Assembly: GCA_019188255.1 (NCBI GenBank)
Contig: JAETXT010000015.1
Location: forward strand, 744,001 to 808,000
Source: Verticillium longisporum
Taxonomy: Eukaryota > Ascomycota > Sordariomycetes > Glomerellales > Plectosphaerellaceae
Direction: 5' to 3'
Length of the DNA: 64,000 nt
Below, piece after piece: positions 26,356 to 39,902 of this stretch (positions are counted from its first letter, which is position 1; every line of letters starts with the position of its first letter). The notes beneath the pieces were generated by a model. That model had not been told where the DNA came from. It ran no database searches and was given only the letters and a program-made list of their open reading frames with translations. The translations under genes and the position numbers were made by a program.

Positions 26356-29300
26356 ATCTAGGATATTTATTATTAGATTTATATTAAAGAAAATAATTAA
26401 TAGAAAACTATATTCTAAACTCGATATAAATACTATAAATATATCATAATATTATTTAAGTTTATAAATACCTTTATTATATTATAAGTATATATTTACT
26501 AAATATTAGCTAAATTACTAAATAATTTCTATATTATTTATTTAGATAATATCTTAATTTATTTAAGAATAAGGGAGGAATATATAGCTTATTTCTAATA
26601 AATCCTTAAAAGATTTCGAGATTTTAAGCTTTTTATAAAATAATTAAAATATTTACTCTATTAGGATAAAATAGAATTCCTTAGATTTATTATCTTTAAA
26701 GAAAGTATAATTATAGACTGAAACTATATCTAAGTAATTATTAATTAATAATTCCTTAAATCTTTTAAAGATATATAAATATTCCTAGGATTTATTAACT
26801 TCTATTAATAATTTATTAAAGGATATTCTAAGATAATAATACTTTTATTAATATTTTTAAAAGGAAATATTATAAAAGTTAAGAAAGGATTATTTAAATA
26901 GCTATTTAAAGTATAGAAAGCATTTAAAGTATTAAAGCTTATTTTTATTATTATTATAATCTTATAATATTAAGATTATATATTTAAAGGTTAAATCGAG
27001 ATTAATATATTAAATAATATTATTTTAGGGATCTTTAATTAAAAATATAAGAATAGCTAAAGACTTATTATTTATTATTTATAAAAGCTTTTATTAATAG
27101 AATAATAATAAAAGACTAAATAATAAGAATTATTTATAATAATAGAAAGCTTAGAATATTAATATTATTATTTTAAAAGTATAAATTAAGTTTTTATAAT
27201 ATTAACCGATTATTAAGCCTTTAAAGGTATTATATAGGCCTTAGTTAGAGACTTTTAAGGAAAGCTCGTATAATAAATATATTAACTATTAAAGTTATAA
27301 ACTTAGCTAATAATCTCTTAAGATAATTAAATTATATAAAAGAATAAATATTAATAAGCGATATATTCCTTATATTATCTAAAAAGCTATAATTAATAGA
27401 AGACCTAGGTATAGATATTAAGCGAATTATTATAAAGATAAAGCTAAAGGATATTATAAATAGAGCTTATATTTAAGCTATCTAAGCGATACTATAAGGA
27501 TAGAAGCCTATCCTTATATTAAGAAGATATTATAGCTCTAGGGAAAAAGGGCCTTTACCCTTTAAGCGAAAGGTAATATATATCTATATTATTATAATAA
27601 ATAAAGCGGAAAAGAAAGCTTCTTTTTAACCTCGAAACTAAAAAGCTAAAATTAGAAAGTTAATAACGATTTACTAAAAGATTAAGAAAAAGTCTAAAGA
27701 ATTAATAAAGTTTAAGGGTATTATTCTAGATTAATATATCTTATATTCTATTACGAAAGAGCTTATAAAGAACGAAATAATATTAAAGCTTATTTCTACC
27801 TTAGAATTTAAGGATTTAATTAAAGGATTATAAATTATTAATTTAGGATACCTTTTTTAAAAGGAGAATATAAATTAATAAATTAGAAGAAGGGAAAGTT
27901 ATATTATAAATAATTAAAGTAATCTCTTCTTTAAAGGATAATTAATTATCCTTATATAAGGAATATTCTATAAAGAGCTATTTAAATAATATTATAATAA
28001 CCTTTAAATAAAATATATAAAAATAAATAAGACCCTTGAATTATTAATAAAGAAATTCTATTAAGAAAATATATCTATTAATATCTATTATTATATTACT
28101 AAATACTTAATATATTAAAAGACTTAAATACTTTAATATAAATTATATAAAAAGCTATAATCGCTATTACTCTTATCTTATCTATTTTAAGAAATATCTT
28201 TAGATTTTATTATAAACTTAAGCTTTATATTAAAAGATAATAGCCTAGAATATAACTCTATCTTTATAATCGTAGACCGATTTATAAAAGCTATTTAATT
28301 CTTAATTATATATAAAACGTTAATAGCTATTAGCTTAAATACGATCCTCTATAAAGAAATAGAGTATAGGTTTAGGAGCCTAGAGGGTATAATAAGCGAT
28401 AGAGATAAACTCTTTATAAGTAAATTCTAGGAGGAATTCTATTAAAAAAGAGTAATTTAGCGCTACCTCTCTATTACCTATTACCCTTAGATAAACGGGT
28501 AAATAGAGAGAATCTATTAAATATTAGAAAAATACCTTTATTATATTAACGATTAAGCGCTAAAAGAATAACTATATTATTTAAAAGAAATAGAATTCTT
28601 ATATAATAATAATATATATAATATTATTAATATCTCTTTATTTAAAGCTTTATATAAATATTATTCTAAAATAGTTAATTATATAGCCCTAAAATAGGAT
28701 ATAAAAGTCTAAAATATAAAGGAAAGGATTAAAAGATTATAATTATTTATTAAATAATTAATAAAAATTAATAATATATAATATATATTGAAGCCTTCTA
28801 TTATAATAAGAAATATATATTAAAAACCTTTAATATTAAGGATATTATAGGATTCTCTATTAAGAATTTTTAATTTAAAGTAGATTAGAAGCTAATATTA
28901 TAATATATCTAAGTCTAGATTATAGAATAAATAAGCAAATAAGCTTATTATATAATACTCTTTAAGATTTATTCTAGAATATATAATATCTTCTCTATCT
29001 TTTTCCTGAAATTATAATATAATCGTTAAATCGATATTAAATAATTAACCTATTTCCTTATATTAGATAATAAATAGGATAAATAGGAAATCGAAGATAA
29101 TATATCCTATAAAGAGGATTAAAGGTAAAGGTTCTATTTAGTAAAATAGGCTAAATAATTAATAGAATATAATACCTAAGAACCTAAAAGCTACCTTAAA
29201 AATATAATATAAACCTTAAAAAGGTATTAAAAATATTAGTAATATAAATATAAATAATAAGATAAATAACTAAATTCCTAAATTAATTATTAATAAATTA

Positions 29301-31451
29301 TTATATAAAGAAAATAAAAAAATAAAAATAGAACTTTAATATTAAGCTTTAATAATATTATTAATATATTAATTAAATAATATAATAATATTTTATAATT
29401 ATTATTATTAAAATATTAATTCCCCTTTTATCTTTATTTAAATAAAGAAAAATTACTCTAAATTATCTATTTCGCTTAAACCTTTAATAATTAATTTATT
29501 AATACTTTTGTTATTATTATTATTATTATTTTCTTTATTATTATTAATAATTTATATAATCTTCTAAAAAATTAATTAAATTCTCTTTATTAAATAGCTA
29601 AAGGCCGGAGCTAGAGCGAAGCGGTTAATTAACCCCTTTAGAGTAATAATACCCTTAGAAGTAGGAGTTCGAGCTATTAATACTTCCTTAAGAGCCTCTA
29701 AACTATTAATAATATAATAGAGCTCTTCTTAAGCTTTATAGATATAAGCTTTAATATTAATTACTTTCTTTTCTTTAATAGTAATAAGCTTAATAGCTTT
29801 CTCTATTATTTTACGCTCTTCTATTTCCTTCTTCTTTATAGCTATAGCTTCTTTCTTAATAATAATATTCTCTTTCTTATTAATAATAGAGGCTATAATA
29901 ATATTAATATTCTTCGAGATATAAGATAATAATTAATTAATAAAAGTATAGCTTAAGTAATAAACGCTTTAAAGATATAAGCGGATAGGATTATTATTAT
30001 AAAGAATATCTATTAATAAATTAATAAGCTTAAAATTAATAAGAAGTTTAGAATAATTATAGATTAGCTTAATCGTATCCTCGCTATTTAAAGGGTAATT
30101 ATATAAATCGATATATAAATAGAAGAAAGTAAGTTTAAGGGTATTAACTTCTTAATAATAAATAATATACTTAAATTAATAAATAATAATAATTTCTTCG
30201 AAAGCTTTATAACTTAAAAGCTAAACCTATTAAAGAAGACTTAATTAGCGAAAAGATATAAAATAAAAGGCTAAGACACTTATAGATTAATAAAGCTAGA
30301 GAAATAATAGTAAATATATAGAGGATATTCTAATAAATAAATATTATATAATTAATAAAAAGGAATTTAAAAATTTAAATATAATTTATAATATTATAAA
30401 AATAATTATTATTAATTAAATCGATAACGATTTTTAATATTTTCTTAAAATATTTAATTATTTTAGTAAAATAGGAGAGATAATAAGCGTATTACTTTAA
30501 TAAATAATTATATAAGATCGTACCTTTAATAATATATATTTAATTATAAACCTCTTATTAAATAAACTAAATAACCCTATAAAAGGGCTTAAGGATCTAT
30601 AATTATTAATTAATATAATTAAAAGATTTAGCGAACTTATAATAAGATAAATACCTTTATTAAACTTATAGATAATATATTTAATATTAGAATATCTAGC
30701 TATATATTCGATATCTAGCTAAGAAGCGAATTTACTAAAATAGTATTTATATAAGGGGTTCCTAGCTTTAATATTAAGAAGCTAGCGATTATAAGCCTAA
30801 GCTAGCTAAGGATTATATAAATATACTTTATCGAAATAGAAAGTAATATCTAATATAATAATAATTAAATAAAAAGACTAAAATAATTAAAGATACATAT
30901 AAGATTAAATAAATAAGATAGGAATATAATAAATTATAATAATATCGATTATTAAAAAGAAGCTAGGGATAGCGAAATCTAAGAGAATTATAAATATAAT
31001 AAAGAGAACCTTATAAAATAGGTATAATAAACTATTATTTATAGATTAATAATAAGGACTATTCTATATTATTATTTACCTCTAAGCTATTATTATTATT
31101 ATTATTATTATAATTCCTATAATATATTTAACCTAACTCTATATTACGATTATATTAGGGGATAAGCTCTATAAATAATATATATTAGGGTAGTAAGATA
31201 TACTAGCGAAGGTATTATAAGTTCTAGGGACTAGACCTTTAAGAGGGGAGGTAATATAAGGAGTTAGACGTTAAGAACTTAACCCCTATTTATATTATTA
31301 TAGATATTTTAGCGATAAGCCTAAGTTTAAAAGGAGAAATCGAGGCTATATTCGATAACCTCGATAAGTTAAAGTTAATATAATAGCTTATTAATTATTC
31401 GCTAATCTAATTACTTTCCTTAATTTAGGCCCTTAGCTTAATACTTTTATA
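26356..31451 (+). mobile_element. Ty3/gypsy fragment: reverse transcriptase to 3' LTR
   Basis: This begins inside reverse transcriptase (equivalent to about 11175 of the full copy) and continues through the YLDN active-site remnant (about 26530), RNase H, integrase (about 28100-28700), chromodomain and antisense-ORF region. It ends at the 3' LTR, 31255-31451 (197 bp). A piece of the RNase H region near 27290 is deleted. It is strongly RIP-mutated and not coding. Confidence 0.85.
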
Positions 31452-34400
31452 GAAAACTATAAAAATATTAGCAGTTATTATCTAATAAAATAAAGAGATT
31501 AAATTCTTTATTAATTTAAATATTAATATTATTATAGATATTATTAATCTTACTTTTATTTAGCTATTAAAGCTATAAGAGGTAGAAGGTATAGAAGCTC
31601 CTAAACTATACATATTTAATAAATAGATAATAAATAGTTATAGATTATTCGCCCTTTTATTTTATTTATTAAATATATAAAATCGATTTTAATTATTATA
31701 TTAATTATTTATATATATAGAATAATTTAAAAGGTTAAAATATATCCTTTTATCTAATAATAATATAAATAAGGAAAATATCTAAATAGATATTATTACT
31801 TAATCCTTTATTTAGGGCTATATATTTAATATAAATTCTAAGGAGTTTATAAGAATAATAATTAAAGATAAAGCTAAAGCCTATATTATATATATTATTT
31901 AAATAATAATTATAATATTTAATATAATAATTCCTATTATTAATAAGCCCTTTCTTAATAACAAATAAATTAAAACGCTCTTTTTAGAACTTATAGAATT
32001 TAAAGATATATTCTCTAAAGTTTTAGCGAAAGAATTATTAATATTAAAAGATATAGAATATTTAATAAACTTAAAAGAAAGGGCCGAACCTCCTTATAAG
32101 CCGATCTACTTATTATCCTAGAAATAGCTAAAAGAGCTCTATTATTATATAATAAAAAGGGAAGCTATAAAGAGAATTAAGAAATCTATTAATTTTATAA
32201 AAACTCTAATATTATTTATATTAAAGAAGGATAAGAGTTTACGCTTATATATTGATTATCGGGGTCTAAATATAATTATTATAAAGAATTAATACCCTCT
32301 CCCTCTAATAAGCGAACTTTTAGATTATTTAATTAAAATAAAATACTTCTCTAAAGTATTTATTTAGGATATTTATTATTAAATTTATATTAAAGAGAAT
32401 AATTAATAAAAAACTATATTCCGAATTTAATATAAATACTCTAAATATATTATAATATTATTTAAATTTATAAATACTTTTATTATATTCTAAGTATATA
32501 TTTACTAAGTATTTATTAAATTATTAAACGATTTCTATATTATTTACTTAAATAATATCTTAATTTATTTAAAAATAAAGGAGGAGTATATAGCTTATTT
32601 CTAATAAATCCTTAAAAGATTTCGAGATTTTAAGCTTTTTATAAAATAATTAAAATATTTATTTTATTAAAATAAAATAGAATTCCTAAAATTTATCATC
32701 TTTAAAGAAAATATAATTATAAATTTAAATTATATTTAAATAATCGTTAATTAATAATCCCTTAAATCCTTTAAAGATATATAAATATTCTTAGGATTCG
32801 CTAACTTCTATTAACGGTTTATCGAAGGATATTCTAAGATAATAATACCTTTATTAATATTATTAAAAGGAAGTATTATAAAGGTTAAAAAGGGATTATT
32901 TAAATAGCTATTTAAAATATAGAAAGTATTTAAAATATTAAAGGTTATTTTTATTATTATTATAATCTTATAATATTAAGATTATATATTTAAAAGTTAA
33001 ATTAAGATTAATATATTAAATAATATTATCTCAGGGGTCTTTAACTAAAAATATAAGAATAATTAGAGATTTATTATTTATTATTTATAAAAGCTTTTAT
33101 TAATAGAATAGCGATAAAGGATTAAATAATAAGAATTACTTATAATAATAGAAAGCCTAGAATATTAATATTATTACTTTAAAAGTATAAATTAAATCTT
33201 TATAATATTAATTAATTATTAAGCTTTTAAGGGTATTATATAGGCCCTAGTTAGAGATCTTTACGGAAGGCTTATATAGTAAATATATTAATTATTATCT
33301 TTTAATTTTAAAATTTAATATTAATTTAAGATTATAAACTTAGCTAATAATCTCTTAAAACGATTAAATTATATAAAAGAATAAATATTAATAAACGATA
33401 TATTCCTTATATTATCTAAAAAACTATAATTAATAGAAGATTTAGCTATAAATATTAAATAAATTATTATAAAGATAAAATTAAAGGATATTATAAATAG
33501 AGCTTATATCTAGGTTATTTAAGTAATATTATAAAAATAGAAGCTTATCCTTATCTTAAGAAGATATTATAATTTTAAGGAAAAGGGGCCCTTACCCTTT
33601 GAATAAAGGGTAATATATATTTATATTATTATAATAAATAAAATAGAGAAGAAAGCTTCTTCTTAACTTTAAAGCTAAAAAGCTAAAGCTAGAAAGTTAA
33701 TAGCGATTCGCTAAAGGATTAGAAAAAAGTCTAAAAAATCGATAGAGTTTAAGGTTATTATTCTAGATTAATATATCCTATATTCTATTATAAAGGAGCT
33801 TATAAAGAATAAAATAATATTAAAGCTTATTTTTATTTTAAAATTTAAAGATTTAATTAGAGGATTATAAGCTATTAATTTAAGATACCTTTTTTAGAAG
33901 GAGAATATAAATTAATAAGCTAGAAGAAAGGAAAATTATATTATACATAATTAAAATACCTTTCTCTTTAAGGGATAATTAATTATCTTTATATAAGGAA
34001 TACTCTATAAAGAGCTATTAAAATAATATTATAATAACCCCTAAATAGAATATATAAAAGTAAATAAGATCCTTAAATTATTAATAAAGAAGTTCTATTA
34101 AGAAAATATATTTATTAATACCTATTATTATATTATTAAATACTTAATATATTAAAGGATTTAAATATTTTAATATAAATTATATAAAAAGCTATAATTA
34201 TTATTACTCTTATCTTATCCTTTTTAAAAAATATCTTTAGATTTTATTATAAGCTTAAGCCCTATAATAAAGGATAATAGCCTAGAATATAACTCTATCT
34301 TTATAAATATAGACCGATTTATAAAAGCTATTTAATTCTTAGCTATATATAAGATATTAATAGCTATTAGCTTAAATACGATCTTCTATAAGGAAATAGA

Positions 34401-37400
34401 ATATAGGTTTAAGAGCCTAGAGGGTATAATAAATAATAGAGATAAACTCTTTATAAATAAATTCTAAGAGGAACTCTATTAAAAGAGAATGATTTAGCGC
34501 TACTTCTCTATTACTTATTACCCTTAGATAAATAAATAGATAAAGAGAACCTATTAAATACTAGAAAAATACTTTTACTATATTAACGATTAAGTATTAA
34601 AAGAGTAGCTATATTATTTAAAGGAAATAGAGTTCTTATATAATAATAATATATATAATATTATTAGAGTCTTATTATTTAAAGCCCTATATAAATATTA
34701 CCCTAGAATAATTAATTATATAGCTTTAAGAAAGGATATAAAAATATAAAATATAAAAAAAATAATTAAGAAGATTATAATTATTTATTGAATTATTAAT
34801 AAAAATTAATAATATATAATATATATTTAAGCCTTCTATTATAATAAGAAATATATATTAAAAACCTTTAATATTAAGGATATTATAAAACTTTCTATTA
34901 AGAATTTTTAATTTAAAGTAAATTAAAAATTAATATTATAATATATCTAAATCTAGATTATAGAATAAATAAATAAATAAGCTTATTATATAATATTCTT
35001 TAAGATTTATTCTAAAATATATAATATTTTCCCTATCTTTTCCTTTAAATTATAATATAATTATTAAATCGATATTAAATAATTAGCCTACCTCCTTATA
35101 TTAAAGGATAAATAGGATAAATAAGAAATCGAAGATATTATATCCTATAAAGAGGATTAAAGGTAAAGGTTCTATTTAGTAAAATAGGCTAAATAGTTAA
35201 TAAAATATAATATATAAGAACTTAAAAGCTACCTCGAAAATATAATATAAACCTTAAAAAGGTACTAGAAATATTAAAAATATAAATATAAATAATAAAA
35301 TAAATAATTAAATTCCTAAATTAATTATTAATAAATTATTATATAAAGAAAATAAGAAAATAAAAATAGAGTTTTAATATTAAGCCTTAATAATATTATT
35401 AATATATTAATTAAATAATATAATAATATTTTATAATTATTATTATTAAAATATTAATTCCTTTTTATTTTTATTTAAATAAAAGAAAAACTATTTTTAA
35501 TTATTTATTTTATTTAAATCCTTAATAATTAATTTATTAATACTTTTATTATTATTATTATTATTATTCTCTTTATTATTATTAATAATTTATATAATCT
35601 TCTAAGGAGTCGATTAAGTTCTCTTCGCTAAATAGCTAAAAGCTAGAGCTAGAATAGAGCGCTTAATTAACTCCTTTAAAGTAATAATAGCCTTAGAAAT
35701 AAGAATTTAAGCTATTAATACTTCCTTAAGAGCCTCTAAACTATTAGCGATATAATAGAGCTCCTCTTAGGCCTTATAGATATAAGCTTTAATATTAATT
35801 ACTTTCTTTTCCTTAATAGCTATAAGCTTAGTAGCCTTCTCTATTATTTTATATTCTTTTATTTCCCTTTTCTTTATAATTATAGCCTTTTCCTTAATAA
35901 TAGTATTCTCTTTCTTATTGATAATAAAAATTATAATAATTTTAATATTCTTTAAGATATAAGATAATAATTAGCTAATAAAAGTATAGCTTAAATAATA
36001 AATGCTTTAAAGATATAAATAAATAGGATTATTATTATTAAAAGTATCTATTAATAGATTAATAAGCTTAAGGTTAATAAGAAGATTAAAGTAGCCTTAG
36101 ACTAACTTAATTATATCCTTTTTATTTAGAGGGTAATTATATAAATTAATATAAAGATAGAAGAAAGTAAAGTTAAGAATATTAGCCTTTTAATAATAAA
36201 TAATATATCTAAGTTAATAAATAGCGATAATTTCTTTAAAGGCTTTACGATTTAGAAGCTAAACCTATTAAAGAAGATTTAATTAATAAAGAAATATAAA
36301 ATAAAGGATTAAGAAATTTATAGATTAGCGAAGCTAGAGAGATAATAGCGAATATATAGAAGATATCTTAATAAGTAAATATTATATAATTAATGAAGGG
36401 GAACCTAAAAATTTAAATATAATTTATAATATTATAGAAACGGCTATTATTAATTAGATTAATAATAATTTCTAATATTTTCTTAAAATATTTAATTATC
36501 TTAGTAAAGTAGGAGAGATAATAAATATACTATTTAAATAAATAATTATATAGAATTATACCCTTAATAGTATATATTTAATTATAGACCTCCTATTAAA
36601 TAAATTAAGTAACCCTATAAAGGGGCTTAAAGATCTATAATTATTAATTAATGTAATTAAAAGATTTAATAAATTTATAATAAGATAAGCGCTTTTATTA
36701 AATTTATAGATAATATATTTAATATTAGAATATTTAATTATATATTTAATATTTAATTAAGAAGCGAGTTTACTAAAATAGTATTTATATAAAGGGTTCC
36801 CGGCTTTAGTATTAGGAAGCTAGTAATCGTAGGCCTAGGTAAGCTAGGGGTTATATAAATATATTTTATTAAAGTAAAGAATAATATTTAATATAATAAT
36901 AATTAAATAAAAGGGTTAAAATAATTAAAGATAAATATAAAATCGAGTAAATAAGATAAGAATATAATAAATTATAATAATATCGATTATTAAAAAGAAA
37001 TTAAGGATAATAAGATCTAAGAGAATTATAAATATAATAGAGAGAACCTTATAAAATAAATATAATAAACTATTATTTATAAATCGGTAATAAGGACTAT
37101 TCTATATTATTACTTACTTCTAAGCTATTATTAGTATTATTATTATTATAATTCCTATAATACGTCTAACTTAATTCTATATTATAACTATATTTAGGGA
37201 TAGGCTCTATAAGTAATATACGTTAAGGTAGTAAGATACGCTAGCGAAGGCATTATGAGTTCTAGGGACTAGACCTCTAGGAGGGGAGGTAATATAAGGA
37301 GTTAGATATTAGGAACCTAACCCCTATTTATATTATTATAAATACTTTAGCGATAAGCTTAAGTTTAAAAGGAGAAGTCGAGGCTATACTTAATAGCCTT

Positions 37401-37489
37401 AATAAATTAAAGTTAATATAATAGCTTACCGATTATTCGTTAATCTAATTACTTTCCCTAATCTAGGCCCTTAGCCTAATACCTTTATA
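31452..37489 (+). mobile_element. Ty3/gypsy fragment: protease to 3' LTR
   Basis: It starts immediately after the previous LTR with protease-region sequence equivalent to about 10265 of the full copy. It runs through reverse transcriptase (active site about 32540), RNase H, integrase (about 34170-34720), chromodomain and the antisense-ORF region to the 3' LTR, 37293-37489 (197 bp). The LTR-to-internal junction at 31451/31452 shows that one gypsy copy inserted into the protease region of another. Confidence 0.85.
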
Positions 37490-39840
37490 TTATTTAATTA
37501 AAATAAAGTATTTCTTTATAATAAATATCTAGGATATTTATTATTACATTTATATTAAAGAGAATAATTAATCGAAAACTATATTCTAAATTAAATATAA
37601 ATATTATAAATATATTATAATATTACTTAAGCTTATAAATATCTTTATTATATTCTAAGTATATATTTATTAAGTATTTATTAGATTATTAAATAATTTC
37701 TATATTATTTATTTAGATAATATCTTAATTTATTCGAGAATAAAGGAAGAATATATAGCCTATTTCTAATAAATCCTTAAGAGATTTTAAGATTTTAAGC
37801 TTTTTATAAAATAATTTAAATATTTATTTTATTAAGATAAAATAGAATTCCTTAAGTTTATTATCTCTAAGGAGAATATAATTATAGATTTAAACTATAT
37901 CTAAGTAATTATTAATTAATAATCCTTTAAATCCTTTAAGGATATATAAATATTCCTAGGATTTATAAACTTTTATTAATAATTTATTAAAGGATATTCG
38001 AAAATAATAATACCCCTATTAATATTATTAAAGGGAAGTATTATAACGATTAAGAAAGGATTACTTAAATAGCTATTTAAGGTATAGAAGGCATTTAAAG
38101 TATTAAAGCTTATTTTTATTATTATTATAATCTTATAATATTAGGATTATATATTTAAAGGTTAGGTTAAGATTAATATATTAAATAATATTATTTTAAG
38201 GATCTTTAATTAAAAATATAAAAATAGCTAGAGATTTATTATTTATTATTTATAAAAGCTCTCGTTAATAGAATAATAATAAAGGATTAAATAATAAGAA
38301 TTACTTATAATAATAGAAAGCCTAGAATATTAATACTATTACTTCGAAGGTATAGGTTAAGTCTTTATAATATTAATTAATTATTAAGCTTTTAAGGGTA
38401 CTATATAAGCCTTAATTAGAGAGCTTTAAAGAAGGCTTATATAATAAATATATTAATTATTATCTTTTAATTTCGAAATTTAATCTTAATTTAAAGTTAT
38501 AAACTTAGCTAATAATCTCTTAAGACGATTAAATTATATAAAGGAATAGATATTAATAAATAATATATTCCCTATATTATCTAAAAAGCTATAATTAATA
38601 GATAATTTAAGTATAGATATTAAATTAATTATTATAAAGATAAAGCTAAAGGATATTATAAATAGAGCTTATATTTAAGCTATCTAAGTAATATTATAAA
38701 GATAAAAGCTTATCCTTATATTAAGAAGATATTATAGCTTTAAGGAAAAGGGGCCTTTACCCTTTAAATAAAGGGTAATATATATTTATATTATTATAAT
38801 AAATAAAATAAAGAGGAAAGCTTCTTCTTAACGTTAAAGCTAAGAAGCTAAAGCTAGAAAATTAATAGCGATTCGTTAAAAGATTAGAAAACGGTCTAAA
38901 GAATTAATAGAATCTAGGGTTATTATTCTAGATTAATATATTCTATATTCTATTATAAAAGAGCTTATAAAGAATAAAATAATATTAAGGCTTATTTTTA
39001 TCTAAGAATTTAAGGACTTAATTAGAGGAATATAAGCTATTAACCTAAGATATTTATTTTTAAAAAGAGAATATAAATTAATAAATTAAAAAAAGGGGAA
39101 ATTATATTATAAATAATTAAAGTACTTTCTTCTTTAAAGGACGATTAATTATCCTTATATAAGGAATACTCTATAAGGAGCTATTTAAATAATACTATAA
39201 TAACCCTTAAATAAGATATATAAAAGTAAATAAGACCTTTAAGCTATTAATAAGGAAGTTTTATTAAGAAAATATATTTATTAATATCTATTATTATATT
39301 ACTAAATACTTAATATATTAAGGGATTTAAGTATTTTAATATAAATTATATAAGAAGCTATAATCGCTATTACTCCTATTTTATCTTTTCTAAGAAATAT
39401 CTTTAGACTTTATTATAAGTTTAAGCCCTATATTAAACGATAATAGCCTAGAATATAACTTTATCCTTATAATTATAAATTAATTTATGAAAGCTATTTT
39501 ATTCCTAGCTATATATAAAACGTTAATAGCTATTAGCTTAAGTACGATCCTCTATAAGGAAATAGAGTATAGGTTTAGGAGCCTAGAGGGTATAATAAAT
39601 AATAGAGATAAATTCTTTATAAGTAAATTCTAAGAGGAATTCTATTAAGAGAGAGTAATTCGATATTACTTCTCTATTACCGATTACCCTTAAATAGATA
39701 GATAGATAGAAAGAACCTATTAAATATTAGAAAAATACCTTTATTATATTAATAATTAAGCGCTAAAGGAATAACTATATTACTTAAAAGAAATAGAGTT
39801 CTTATATAATAATAATATATATAATATTATTAGCGTCTTA
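37490..39840 (+). mobile_element. Ty3/gypsy fragment: reverse transcriptase to integrase, truncated
   Basis: It follows the LTR at 37489 with reverse-transcriptase sequence (active-site remnant about 37705), then RNase H and integrase. It breaks off in the C-terminal part of integrase at 39840, where an LTR fragment of another family begins. Chromodomain and 3' LTR are missing here. Confidence 0.8.
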
Positions 39841-39902
39841 AGCGGAGTCTAAGTCCGCTAGGAGCCCTAGGCTAGAGGCACCTTCTATAGGTGCCCCTAA
39901 TA
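39841..39902. repeat. 62-bp LTR fragment related to the solo LTR at 42957-43139
   Basis: It matches the end of the 183-bp solo LTR (about 43070-43139), including the GC-rich stem GGCACCT...AGGTGCC. It is not noticeably RIP-mutated and is truncated on its left side against gypsy integrase. Confidence 0.7.
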
